Assembly: GCA_035626475.1 (NCBI GenBank) | Contig: DASPNP010000075.1 | Coordinates: forward strand, 1 to 64,000 | From: DASPKT01 sp035626475 | GTDB taxonomy: Bacteria > Pseudomonadota > Alphaproteobacteria > Azospirillales > Azospirillaceae | Reading direction: 5' to 3' | Length of the DNA stretch: 64,000 nt | Shown: positions 1 through 7,771 of the stretch, piece by piece | How positions within the stretch are numbered: the stretch's first letter is position 1 | How the letters are laid out: each line of letters opens with the position of its first letter | Made by a program: the position numbers and the translations under genes | Notes under the pieces: model-generated | The model's database searches: none | What the model was told of the DNA's origin: nothing | The model's input: only the letters and a program-made list of their open reading frames with translations

Positions 1-1
1 G

Positions 2-550
2 ACGCTGTTCCGCGAGCTGGAGGAGCAGGGCGTGGTGCTGCGCATGGTCAACCTGGGCGGCGGCTTCCCGACGCGCTACCGCAAGGACGTGCCGACCTCC
101 GCCCAGTACGGCGAGGCGATCGACGCGGCCCTGCGCCGGCACTTCGGCAACCGCATCCCGGAGACCATCGTGGAGCCGGGCCGCGGCATGGTCGGCAACG
201 CCGGCATCATCCGCTCCGAGGTGGTGCTGATCTCGCGCAAGTCGGCCAACGACGACCGGCGCTGGGTCTTCCTCGACATCGGCAAGTTCGGCGGGCTGGC
301 CGAGACGATGGACGAGGCGATCCAGTACCCGATCGTGACCGAGCGCGACGGCGGTCCGGCCGAGCGCGTCATCCTGGCCGGCCCGACCTGCGACAGCGCC
401 GACGTGCTGTACGAGAAGGCCGACTACCGCCTGCCGGTGGATCTGCGCATCGGCGACAAGGTCGACATCCTGGCGACCGGCGCCTACACCACCACCTACT
501 CGGCGGTGAACTTCAACGGCTTCGCGCCGCTGGCCGCCTACTACATCTGA
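2..550 (+). CDS. Ornithine/lysine decarboxylase, C-terminal part (cut by window start)
   Basis: This is the 3' part of a fold-type III PLP-dependent decarboxylase; the frame is open from base 2 and the start lies outside the window. The family decarboxylates ornithine (and often lysine) to putrescine or cadaverine in the cytoplasm, the entry step of polyamine synthesis. Visible landmarks are the glycine-rich phosphate-binding NLGGGFP, the EPGRG motif, and the CDSADVLYEK segment that carries the active-site Cys and Asp contributed across the dimer interface. About 180 residues are present, close to half of the usual 375-400 residues. A clear intrinsic terminator follows 22 bases after the stop, so this is the last gene of its transcript. 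The choice between ornithine and diaminopimelate decarboxylase rests on the CDSAD segment and is fairly secure. Confidence 0.9.
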   Translation, partial: TLFRELEEQGVVLRMVNLGGGFPTRYRKDVPTSAQYGEAIDAALRRHFGNRIPETIVEPGRGMVGNAGIIRSEVVLISRKSANDDRRWVFLDIGKFGGLAETMDEAIQYPIVTERDGGPAERVILAGPTCDSADVLYEKADYRLPVDLRIGDKVDILATGAYTTTYSAVNFNGFAPLAAYYI

Positions 551-572
551 TCCGGCCGATCCGGTAGCGCAG

Positions 573-603
573 AGGCCCGCGCGGGAGACCGCGCGGGCCT
601 TTG
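573..603 (+). terminator. Rho-independent terminator of the decarboxylase gene
   Basis: Bases 573-584 and 589-600 form a perfect 12-bp GC-rich stem closed by a GAGA tetraloop, followed directly by TTTGTT. It lies just after the decarboxylase stop and separates it from the independently promoted porin gene. Confidence 0.85.
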
Positions 604-652
604 TTGCATTTGCGAGAAGGCGGGGTGTCACGCTGCCCGGGAATGGTGCCCG

Positions 653-668
653 GCAATTGGGCAATTGC
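653..668. promoter_or_regulatory. 16-bp inverted repeat upstream of the sigma-54 promoter
   Basis: GCAATT-GGGC-AATTGC is a perfect dyad centred about 120 bases upstream of the -24/-12 element. Bacterial enhancer-binding proteins bind dyads at such a distance, so this is a candidate upstream activating sequence. It does not fit the NtrC consensus (GCACC-N5-GGTGC), so the activator is unknown. Confidence 0.35.
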
Positions 669-777
669 GTTCTCTTTCTGCAACACCGCCGGCGAAATTA
701 CCCCTTTGGAGATCAACAACGCGCCAGACGGCTTGAATCCGCAGGGGTTGTGAGCCCTCATCCGGGTTGAACGCGGG

Positions 778-793
778 TGGCACCGGTCTTGCT
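778..793 (+). promoter_or_regulatory. Sigma-54 (RpoN) -24/-12 promoter for the porin gene
   Basis: TGGCACCGGTCTTGCT matches the RpoN consensus TGGCACG-N4-TTGCW at all but one fixed position, with GG (779-780) and GC (791-792) separated by exactly ten bases. Transcription would start near base 804, giving a leader of about 35 bases with a Shine-Dalgarno AAAGGAG before the ATG at 839. Confidence 0.75.
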
Positions 794-838
794 GCACTGC
801 GGAACCATAAGACCCAAAAGCCTCAAAGGAGCGTCTCC

Positions 839-1531
839 ATGCGTCTCTCTCGTATCCTCGCCGGCGCGGCCACCGGCGCCCTCATGCTGGGCGCCGCCAC
901 CACGGTCCAGGCCCAGGAGGCCACCGGCCCGTTCGAGCTGTCCGGCCTGGTCACGCTGACCTCCGACTACCGTTTCCGCGGCATCTCGCAGACCCAGGAG
1001 GACCCGGCGGTCCAGGGCGGCCTGACCGCCACCCACGAGACCGGCTTCTTCGTCGGCGTCTGGGGCTCCAGCGTCGATTTCGCGGGCAGCGACGCCTGGG
1101 CCGAGCTGGACCTGATCGCCGGCTACAGCAACACCGTCGGCGCGCTGACCTACATCGCCCAGGCGCTCTACTACGTCTATCCGGAGGAGAGCGACTTCAA
1201 CTATGCCGAGTTCAACCTCGGCTTCAGCCTGGAGACCGGCACCGGCTTCACGCCGAGCCTGAACGTCTGGTACGCGCCTGACATTCCCGGCGACCTGGAG
1301 AACCTGTACGTCACCGCCGGCGGCAGCTTCGCCATCACCGACATGGTCAGCGTCTTCGCCAACTACGGCAAGAGCTTCATCGAGGGCCCGGGCAACTATG
1401 CCGACTGGAACGCCGGCGTCGCCGTCGACTTCCAGGGCTTCACCTTCGATGTCCGCTATGTCGACACCGACCTCAAGGGCAACGATCTGGCCGACGAGCG
1501 CGTCGTCGCCTCCGTCACCTACTCGTTCTGA
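839..1531 (+). CDS. TorF-family putative porin
   Basis: This is an outer-membrane beta-barrel protein of the TorF/gcw_chp family (TIGR02001). The start at 839 is preferred over the upstream in-frame start at 767 because it is preceded by AAAGGAG and because the frame between them contains the sigma-54 promoter. Residues 1-25 form a signal peptide ending VQAQE. The mature part opens with the family hallmark SGLVTLTSDYRFRGISQT, has alternating beta-strand periodicity, and ends in the C-terminal Phe (TYSF) expected for BamA recognition. From memory, members of this family often sit beside glnK-amtB, which fits sigma-54 control and suggests a role in uptake of a nitrogen compound; here no ammonium transporter gene is adjacent. 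The substrate is unknown. Confidence 0.88.
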   Translation: MRLSRILAGAATGALMLGAATTVQAQEATGPFELSGLVTLTSDYRFRGISQTQEDPAVQGGLTATHETGFFVGVWGSSVDFAGSDAWAELDLIAGYSNTVGALTYIAQALYYVYPEESDFNYAEFNLGFSLETGTGFTPSLNVWYAPDIPGDLENLYVTAGGSFAITDMVSVFANYGKSFIEGPGNYADWNAGVAVDFQGFTFDVRYVDTDLKGNDLADERVVASVTYSF

Positions 1532-1556
1532 GGAAACACCCCTCCGGGGGTGACCG

Positions 1557-1589
1557 GGGCCGGCGCTCCATCCGGGGCGCCGGCCCTTT
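1557..1589 (+). terminator. Rho-independent terminator after the porin gene
   Basis: A perfect 10-bp stem, GGGCCGGCGC (1557-1566) with GCGCCGGCCC (1577-1586), is followed by TTTCTC. It sits between the convergent porin and LysR genes. Confidence 0.8.
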
Positions 1590-1590
1590 C

Positions 1591-2493
1591 TCATTCCGGG
1601 GACAGCGCGGTCAGCCGGCGCCAGAGCCAGGTGGCGGCGGGGCCCAGCGCCCGGCCGGTGCGCTGGATGGCCCGCACCGGCAGCCGGTCGCCCGAGGGCG
1701 GCAGATGCCCCATCCGCAATGGCACCAGGCGGCCGGCCGCCACGTCCTCCGCGATCAGATGCTGCGGTAATCCACCCCAGCCGAGGCCGGCGCGGATCAG
1801 CGCGTGCTTGGCGCCGAGGTCGGCGACCCGCCAGGTGCGGGCCGACAGCACGAAGAAATCCTGGCCGGCGGTGAGGCTGGAGCGGTCGGTCAGCACGATC
1901 TGCACCGCGTCGCGCAGCGCCTCGTCCGGCACCAGCCCGTCCTCCCCCGCCCGCAGGTACCCCGGCGCCGCCACCGGGATGATGACCAGCGGCCGCAGCA
2001 CATGGCTGGACAGGCCCGGCGGCGTCTCCGGCAGCGTGCCCTGGATGCCCAGCTCGCAGGTGCCGTCCAGCACCAGCTCCGCCACCCGCCCCAGCGCCTC
2101 GACATGCAGCCGCGCCGTCACCGTGGGAAAGGCGGCCTGGAAGTCGGCCAGCACCAGCGCCAGCTCCTCCACCGGGAACATGACGTCGGCGACCAGCCCG
2201 ACCTCCGGCTCCAGCCCGCTCGCCAGCGCGCGGGCGCGCGCCTTCAGCCCGTCCGCCCGGTCGACCAGAAGGCGGGCGTCGGCCAGCAGCGCCCGGCCCT
2301 CCGGCGTCAGGGCCGACCGGGCGGCGGCGCGGTCGAACAGGCGCACGCCCAGCTGCCGCTCCAGCATGCCGATGGCGTAGCTCACGGCCGACTGGGCCCG
2401 GCGCACCCGCCGCGCCGCGCCGCTGAAGCTGCCCTCCTCCACCACCAGGAGGAAGATCCGCAGCTGGTCCAGCGAGAGGCCGTCGATGTTCAT
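1591..2493 (-). CDS. LysR-family transcriptional regulator
   Basis: This 300-residue LysR-type regulator has the winged helix-turn-helix at residues 8-65 (LRIFLLVVEEGSFSGAAR, then RAQSAVSYAI and LGVRLFDR) and a substrate-binding-like effector domain from about residue 92 to the end. It is transcribed divergently from the DoxX gene. The 134-bp gap between them holds a perfect 15-bp palindrome with the T-N11-A LysR-box architecture, 12 bases from this start. The arrangement implies negative autoregulation and control of the DoxX gene, as is standard for this family. The effector cannot be read from sequence. Confidence 0.93.
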   Translation of the reverse strand: MNIDGLSLDQLRIFLLVVEEGSFSGAARRVRRAQSAVSYAIGMLERQLGVRLFDRAAARSALTPEGRALLADARLLVDRADGLKARARALASGLEPEVGLVADVMFPVEELALVLADFQAAFPTVTARLHVEALGRVAELVLDGTCELGIQGTLPETPPGLSSHVLRPLVIIPVAAPGYLRAGEDGLVPDEALRDAVQIVLTDRSSLTAGQDFFVLSARTWRVADLGAKHALIRAGLGWGGLPQHLIAEDVAAGRLVPLRMGHLPPSGDRLPVRAIQRTGRALGPAATWLWRRLTALSPE

Positions 2494-2504
2494 GGTGCCA
2501 GCCT

Positions 2505-2519
2505 ATCAGATAATCTGAT
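2505..2519. promoter_or_regulatory. Palindromic LysR box between lysR and doxX
   Basis: ATCAGAT-A-ATCTGAT is a perfect 7+1+7 palindrome containing T-N11-A (2506 to 2518), the canonical recognition geometry of LysR-type regulators. It lies 12 bases upstream of the lysR start and about 107 bases upstream of the DoxX start. Confidence 0.7.
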
Positions 2520-2626
2520 CGCTTCCATCGTGAGTTCGAGCATTTTGCCGATGGCGCGGCCGGCGCATCTTGGGGGTGCGCGGCGGACGGGATGGTCTCG
2601 GGGCGGCGACGACGGAGGAAAAAGAA

Positions 2627-3064
2627 ATGAACGACGACCGGCTGGTTCCCTACGGCGCGCTGCTGCTGCGCGTGTCCATGGGCGTGATGTTCGTGGCCTA
2701 CGGCCTGGTGCTGAAGGTGATGACCTTCGGCGTGGCGGGAACCGCGGGCTATTTCGAGTCCATCGGCTATCCGGCCGCCCTGGCCTATCTGGTGATCGCG
2801 GCGGAGATCGGCGGCGGCCTGGCCCTGATCCTGGGCCTCTTCACCCGCCTGGTGTCGCTGGCTCTGGTGCCGCTGATGATCGGCGCGACGCTGCAGCATG
2901 CCGGCAATGGCTGGACCTTCTCGGCCGAGGGCGGTGGCTGGTCCTTCCCGCTCTTCTGGGTCGCGGTGCTGCTGGTGCAGGCCCTGCTGGGCGACGGCGC
3001 CCACGGCCTGACCGGCAAGGTGCGCGGCGCGCTTGGCCTGCGCCCCTCCCCCCTGCTGGCCTGA
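2627..3064 (+). CDS. DoxX-family membrane protein
   Basis: This 145-residue integral membrane protein has four predicted hydrophobic helices. The conserved DoxX elements are RVSMGVMFVAYGLVLK near the N terminus and an AAEIGGGLALILGLFTR segment in the second and third helices. The ATG at 2627 is chosen because GGAGGA precedes it by eight bases. DoxX proteins are small quinone-associated or redox-related membrane proteins of uncertain biochemical role; several are induced by electrophiles or oxidants. The divergent LysR gene and shared palindrome suggest induction by a small molecule. The stop is only three bases from the stop of the convergent kinase gene, with no hairpin between them. Confidence 0.88.
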   Translation: MNDDRLVPYGALLLRVSMGVMFVAYGLVLKVMTFGVAGTAGYFESIGYPAALAYLVIAAEIGGGLALILGLFTRLVSLALVPLMIGATLQHAGNGWTFSAEGGGWSFPLFWVAVLLVQALLGDGAHGLTGKVRGALGLRPSPLLA

Positions 3065-3067
3065 TGA

Positions 3068-5572
3068 TCAGCCGTCGCGGCCGGCGAGGGCCGCGATGGC
3101 GAGGACCGGATCGACCGGCCGGGCGTCGGCACTCGCCACGACCCGGCCGGGCGGCAGGTGGAAGGTCGCGGTGGTGCCGCGGCCCAGTTCGCTGTCCAGC
3201 GACAGCCGCCCGCCATGCAACTCCGCCAGCCCCTGGCTGAGCGACAGGCCCAGCCCGGTGCCGGGCGTGCTGCGGGCGTAGATGTTGTCGACCTGGTGGA
3301 ACGGAATGAAGACCTTCGCCAGATCCTCGCGCGCGATGCCGATACCGGTGTCCGACACCCAGAGCGCGAGCCCGCCCTCCGCCGTGGCCCGGGCGCCGGC
3401 GGTCACCCGCCCGCCCGAGGGGGTGAACTTGATGGCGTTGGACAGCAGGTTCAGCATGATCTGCTTCACCTTGACGTCGTCCACCAGCACCGGCGGCAGG
3501 CCGGGCAGCAGCTCCAGCGACAGCTCGATGCCCCGCTCCATGGCGCGCGACCGCACGAGGCGCTCGGAGGCGACCAGCAGGTCCGACACGTCGCAGACCC
3601 GGTCGCGCAGCTCCATGCGCCCCGCCTCCATCTTGGACACGTCCAGAATGTCGTTGATCAGGGTCAGCAGGTGGCGCCCGCCGGCGATGATGTCCCCGGC
3701 ATAGCCGGCGCTGTCGGCCAGGGCCTTGTGGCGGCGCAGCTCGTCCTCCAGCACCTCGGCGAAGCCGATGATGGCGTTCAGCGGCGTGCGCAGCTCGTGG
3801 CTCATGTTCGCCAGGAACTCGCTCTTGGTGCGGCTCGCCAGCTCGGCGGCGGCCTTGGCCTTCTGCAGCTGCTCCTCGGCCCGGCGGGCGGAGATGGCGA
3901 TGGCGGCCAGCTGGCTGGCCCGCTTCAGCAGGCCCTGCTCCCAGTCGGAGGGCTCGTGACGCTCGGCATGGTAGACGGCGAAGGCGCCCAGCGCGGCCCC
4001 GTCGCCGCCCAGGATCGGCTTCGACCAGCAGGAGCGCAGGCCCAGCGCGGCGGCGCCCTCGGCGCGGGCCGCCCAGCGGGGATCGTCCGCCAGATCCGGC
4101 ACGATGACGGCGTTGCGCTCCAGGACGGCGACGGCGCAGGGCGTGTCCGGCGGTATCAGCGGCAGACCGTCGACCATCTCGCGGAAGGGTGCCGGCATGC
4201 CCGGCGCGGCGGCGGCCCTGAGCACGTCGCGGTCGTGATCGACCAGCAGAACCGAGCAGCGGCCGCCCTCCACCTGTTCCTCGATCCCGCGGCACAGGGC
4301 GTCCAGGATGTCGGGCAGGGCGGCGCGGCTGGCGACCATCTCCAGGATGCCGCGCTCCACCGTCAGCTGACGTTCGGCCCGGCGGCGGCGGGCATTGTCG
4401 ACCGCCAGCTGCTGGGCGTTGCGCTTGAAGACGGCCACGGCCCGGGCCATGCCGCCCATCTCGCCGGGCGCGTCGGCGCCGGGGATGTCGACGTCCAGCC
4501 GGCCGGAGGCCAGTTCGCTCATGGCGCGGGTCAGGCGGAGGATGGGGCGGACCACCTGGAAGCGCACCAGCAGCAGGGCGGCGAGCGCCGCCGCCAGCCC
4601 GATCGTCAGCTCGGCGGCACCGCGGCGCAGGCCGGAGAGGGCGGCCGCGCGGTGGGCCATCGCCTCCTCGTTGCCCAGCGCCACCACCACGGCGACGAGG
4701 CCGGACAGGGCGTTCAGCCCCTTGATCCCCGCCTCGGTGAAGCGGGCCCGGTCCTCGGCCGATACCTCGCCCCGGGCGGCCAGCAGCGGTTCGCGCAGGG
4801 CGCGGAAACTGCCGAAATAGTCCGCCTCGGCCTGGGCCATGGCGGCCTTGAAGCGGGGATCGGCTATCCGCGGCGCGAGGTCGGTCAGGATGTGGCGGAA
4901 GGCGTCGACCTTGCCCCATTCCAGCATCAGGGAGTCCCGGGCCGCCTGACGGTCGCCCGGCGCGCCGTAGACCGCCATGCTCGAGGCGACGGCGTCCCGC
5001 CCCGCCTGGTCGCGCAGGCGCAGGCCGGCCGTCGTCAGCTGCGACAGCGGCACGGCCGAACCGCCCAGCGCGTCCAGCGGCTCGTTCAGCGCGTCCAGCA
5101 GCGCCAGCATCGCCCGCATCCATTCATAGGTCACCCGCCGCCAGGCGGGCACCAGCGCCGGGTCGCGCGGCTGCTCCAGCAGGATCGCGGCGTCCACCGT
5201 CAGCCGCAGCGCCTCGAGTTCGGCGTCAGCCCGCAGCATCGCCTCGCGGGCGGCGGCCACGGCGCGCTCGTCGGCGGCGCCGATCCGGTCCATGGCGGTG
5301 GCGAGGCCGGCGCGGATCGCGGCGCGGTGGACGGTGATGTGCTCGATGTTGACGGGCATGGCCGGCGCGTTGCGCAACAGCAAGGCGGCGACGTAGCCGC
5401 GTTCGCGCACGGCGGCGTTGGTGGCGTCCAGCAGGTCGCCGCTGGCGCGCTTCAGCGTCGCCGCCCGATCCGCCGCACGATAGGCGCCCCAGTCCCGGCG
5501 CATGTCCGCGGCGGCGCCGACCAGCTGGACCATCGCCAGCAGGATCAGCGCGCCGAACAGAGCGGCCCGCAT
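3068..5572 (-). CDS. Membrane sensor histidine kinase with HAMP and GAF domains
   Basis: This 834-residue sensor kinase has an N-terminal membrane segment (residues 3-22), a long helical periplasmic sensor region (about 25-315), a second membrane helix (about 318-338) and a HAMP domain (338-392). These are followed by a GAF domain (about 400-560), the dimerisation/phosphoacceptor helix with FLANMSHELRTPLN (His592) and a HATPase_c domain (about 690-815). The N, G1 and G2 boxes are visible as NLLSNAIKF, SDTGIGI and GTGLGLSL. It lacks a receiver domain and no response-regulator gene is adjacent, so the partner is unknown. The helical periplasmic part resembles nitrate- or methyl-accepting-type four-helix sensors, but the ligand is not inferable. 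It may share a divergent promoter region with the hypothetical gene at 5821. Confidence 0.92.
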   Translation of the reverse strand: MRAALFGALILLAMVQLVGAAADMRRDWGAYRAADRAATLKRASGDLLDATNAAVRERGYVAALLLRNAPAMPVNIEHITVHRAAIRAGLATAMDRIGAADERAVAAAREAMLRADAELEALRLTVDAAILLEQPRDPALVPAWRRVTYEWMRAMLALLDALNEPLDALGGSAVPLSQLTTAGLRLRDQAGRDAVASSMAVYGAPGDRQAARDSLMLEWGKVDAFRHILTDLAPRIADPRFKAAMAQAEADYFGSFRALREPLLAARGEVSAEDRARFTEAGIKGLNALSGLVAVVVALGNEEAMAHRAAALSGLRRGAAELTIGLAAALAALLLVRFQVVRPILRLTRAMSELASGRLDVDIPGADAPGEMGGMARAVAVFKRNAQQLAVDNARRRRAERQLTVERGILEMVASRAALPDILDALCRGIEEQVEGGRCSVLLVDHDRDVLRAAAAPGMPAPFREMVDGLPLIPPDTPCAVAVLERNAVIVPDLADDPRWAARAEGAAALGLRSCWSKPILGGDGAALGAFAVYHAERHEPSDWEQGLLKRASQLAAIAISARRAEEQLQKAKAAAELASRTKSEFLANMSHELRTPLNAIIGFAEVLEDELRRHKALADSAGYAGDIIAGGRHLLTLINDILDVSKMEAGRMELRDRVCDVSDLLVASERLVRSRAMERGIELSLELLPGLPPVLVDDVKVKQIMLNLLSNAIKFTPSGGRVTAGARATAEGGLALWVSDTGIGIAREDLAKVFIPFHQVDNIYARSTPGTGLGLSLSQGLAELHGGRLSLDSELGRGTTATFHLPPGRVVASADARPVDPVLAIAALAGRDG

Positions 5573-5820
5573 TCCATTCCTTTCCAGCCCCGGGCCCGAT
5601 CGCTGCCGGGCTTTCCGGGGCGCCCTACCTGCGCCGGCCCTTCCCGGCCGGCGCGCACCCAGAGCCTCAATCTAAGGCGAATCGCCCGGGGCGGCAAATA
5701 TTCGCTTGTTCTTTAGCAAACGTCCGCGCGCCGCCACCCTAGGAACCTAATCTTGAGGATGGATTGCCGGACGGTCGCCGGCAGCCGATCATGAACCCAT
5801 TCACTTGCCGGACCCGCCTC

Positions 5821-6900
5821 ATGTCGACCGCCGCCCTGGCCTCCGATCCCGGTCCGGTGCCCCCGCCGGCCGCGACCGCGCCGGAGGCTCCGGCCTTCGA
5901 CGACGCGTCGCGCGACGCGCTGCACGTGCTGCCCCTGGCGATGATGCCGATGCGGACCCCGGGGCTCGCCAAGTCGCGGCTGATCAAGAACGCCCGGCTG
6001 GAGACGGTGGTGGAGGTCTTCCACGACCGGGCCTCGGGCAGCGGGCAGGTCGCCATCGACCATCTCGGCTCGATGTACCCGTCCTTCCGGCGGGAGCTGC
6101 AGCTGGACACGGCGCAGCTGACCAAGCTGGCGCACATCAACAGCTTCGACGTCTACACCCTGCGGCTGGAGCTGCGGCGCCTGGGCATCGCCGTCAACGA
6201 CCATGCCGCGCTGCGCCTGTCGGACGCCAAGCGCGGCGAGCTGACCGCCTACATGCGCGACTTCACCCAGCCGCTGCTGCAGCAGGTCTACGGGTCCGAG
6301 GACCGGCAGATCGGGGACATCTCCGACATCATGCAGCTGCTGGCGAAGCCCGACCGGGCCGAGGCGCTGCGCAACCTGACGCTGCTGTCCGGCAAGCTCC
6401 GGGTGAAGCTGCAGGACATCCCGACCTTCCTGGAGGAGTACGGGGAGATCTTCCTGTCGCTGGCCTATTTCCGCGCCTGCCTGGACGGGCTGGTGCCGGA
6501 GGTGCAGCGCTTCTCCGCCTGGCTGGCCGAGGGGCTGAAGAACGACATGGTGGCCCGCGACCGGACCATCATCCGGCAGATGCGCGAGGTGCAGCAGACC
6601 CTGTCGAACATCACCACCTCGATCACCGGCCGGTTCGAGGCGTTCGACCGCCGCTCGAAGGATTTCTGGAACGACATCAGCGCCGACAGCTTCCGCGCCG
6701 TCCGCGCCCAGATCGAGTCCCACCACGTCACCATCGGCGGCGTGCTGTGCGGGCTGGCGGTCAAGACGGCGCTGTGGAAGGAGCGGTTCCCGCAGGGCGG
6801 CGGCGCGCCGATGAAGCGGGTGGAGTTCGTCCGCTCCGAGATCGTCCCCGGGCTGGACCACATCAACCGCATCGAGAAGTCCGCCGGCAACATCGCCTGA
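5821..6900 (+). CDS. Conserved hypothetical cytoplasmic protein
   Basis: I do not recognise this family. The frame is open from a TTG at 5764, which has a GAGGA just upstream, with ATGs at 5791 and 5821; the ATG at 5821 is a compromise and the N terminus is uncertain. The product (359 residues from 5821) has a Pro/Ala-rich disordered N terminus of about 40 residues, then a largely alpha-helical soluble body with no membrane segment or signal. Its best ordered stretches are HLGSMYPSFRRELQLDTAQL and FLEEYGEIFLSLAYFRACLD. It has no obvious catalytic motif. The gene stands alone, divergent from the sensor kinase and convergent with the racemase gene 25 bases downstream. Codon use and GC match the neighbours, so it is a real resident gene. 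Confidence 0.75.
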   Translation: MSTAALASDPGPVPPPAATAPEAPAFDDASRDALHVLPLAMMPMRTPGLAKSRLIKNARLETVVEVFHDRASGSGQVAIDHLGSMYPSFRRELQLDTAQLTKLAHINSFDVYTLRLELRRLGIAVNDHAALRLSDAKRGELTAYMRDFTQPLLQQVYGSEDRQIGDISDIMQLLAKPDRAEALRNLTLLSGKLRVKLQDIPTFLEEYGEIFLSLAYFRACLDGLVPEVQRFSAWLAEGLKNDMVARDRTIIRQMREVQQTLSNITTSITGRFEAFDRRSKDFWNDISADSFRAVRAQIESHHVTIGGVLCGLAVKTALWKERFPQGGGAPMKRVEFVRSEIVPGLDHINRIEKSAGNIA

Positions 6901-6925
6901 GCCGGCCGGCGCCCCCTCCTCGCGG

Positions 6926-7618
6926 TCAGGCCAGCGCCCGCTCCACCGCCGCCAGCGCGTGCAGGGTGGTGGTGTCGTAGACCGGCAGCGGGCTGTCCCC
7001 GGGGCGGACCAGCAGCATGATCTCGGTGCAGCCCAGGATCACGGCCTGGGCCCCTTCCGCCCCGAGGCCGGCGATGACCTCGCGGTAGACCGCGCGCGAC
7101 GCCTCCTCGACCCGGCCCCGCACCAGCTCCTCATAGATCACCCGGTGCACCTCGGCGCGGGCGGAGGCCCCGGGCACCAGCGCCTCGATCCCCCAGCGGT
7201 CGCGCAGCCGGCCCTTGTAGAAATCGTGCTCCATGGTGAAGGCGGTGCCCAGCAGCCCGACGCGGGTCACGCCGGCGCGGCGCAGCGCCTCTGCGGTGGG
7301 ATCGGCGATGTGCAGCAGCGGGATGCCGGCAGCATCCTCCACCTCCGCCGCCATGCGGTGCATGGTGTTGGAGCAGATCAGCAGGAAGTCGGCGCCGCCG
7401 CGCGCCAGGGACGCACCGGCCTCCGCCATGAGGCGCGCCGCCTCGTCCCAGCGGCCCTCGGCCTGCAGCGCCTCGACCTCGCCGAAGTCGAAGGAGAACA
7501 TCAGCGAGCGGGCCGAGCGCAACCCGCCCAGGCGGCGCCGCGCCTCCTCGTTGATCAGCCGGTAATAGACGGCCGAGGATTCCCAGCTGAGGCCGCCGAT
7601 GAGGCCGATGGTCTTCAT
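6926..7618 (-). CDS. Aspartate/glutamate racemase-family protein
   Basis: The 230-residue product belongs to the PLP-independent Asp/Glu racemase superfamily, which interconverts L and D amino acids using two cysteines. It begins MKTIGLIGGLSWESSAVYY, typical of the RacX/YgeA branch. The two catalytic Cys motifs are LLICSNTMH and VILGCTEIMLL. The ATG at 7618 is used rather than the longer frame because the extra 38 residues are Pro/Arg-rich and family members begin at this Met. Broad-specificity D-amino acid formation for peptidoglycan modification is the known role of RacX/YgeA; the substrate here is inferred only. It lies downstream of the RTX protease but is separated from it by a terminator. 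Confidence 0.88.
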   Translation of the reverse strand: MKTIGLIGGLSWESSAVYYRLINEEARRRLGGLRSARSLMFSFDFGEVEALQAEGRWDEAARLMAEAGASLARGGADFLLICSNTMHRMAAEVEDAAGIPLLHIADPTAEALRRAGVTRVGLLGTAFTMEHDFYKGRLRDRWGIEALVPGASARAEVHRVIYEELVRGRVEEASRAVYREVIAGLGAEGAQAVILGCTEIMLLVRPGDSPLPVYDTTTLHALAAVERALA

Positions 7619-7700
7619 GGTTCCGGGTCCGATGCCGTTGCGCCGCGCGAGCATCGGCGGGCCGGCCGGGCGCGGGCAAGCGGGGACTTGTCCTCCGGAC

Positions 7701-7737
7701 AATAAAGAACCGGGGCGCCCCTTTCGGAGCACCCCGG
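7701..7737 (-). terminator. Rho-independent terminator of the RTX subtilase gene
   Basis: Read on the minus strand, CCGGGGTGC and GCGCCCCGG pair (one mismatch) around an 11-base loop, followed by TTCTTTATT. It ends the large protease transcript before the racemase gene. Confidence 0.7.
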
Positions 7738-7771
7738 CCGTCCCGCACGGTTTGAGGGACGAGGACCGGCC

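Noticed and set aside
767..838. Upstream start at 767 for the porin gene
   Set aside because: It lies before the sigma-54 promoter and would put 24 residues ahead of a good signal peptide. The ATG at 839 has AAAGGAG.
2489..2505. TGGCACC on the minus strand at the lysR start
   Set aside because: No GC at the -12 position and it overlaps the start codon.
758..3004. Long minus-strand open frame across porin, LysR and DoxX genes
   Set aside because: Ala/Gly/Arg/Pro-rich antisense translation with no domain. The + and - genes in the same place have ribosome-binding sites and family motifs.
3158..5716. Long plus-strand open frame opposite the sensor kinase
   Set aside because: Gln/His/Gly-rich low-complexity antisense frame caused by high GC. 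The minus-strand kinase has intact H, N and G boxes.
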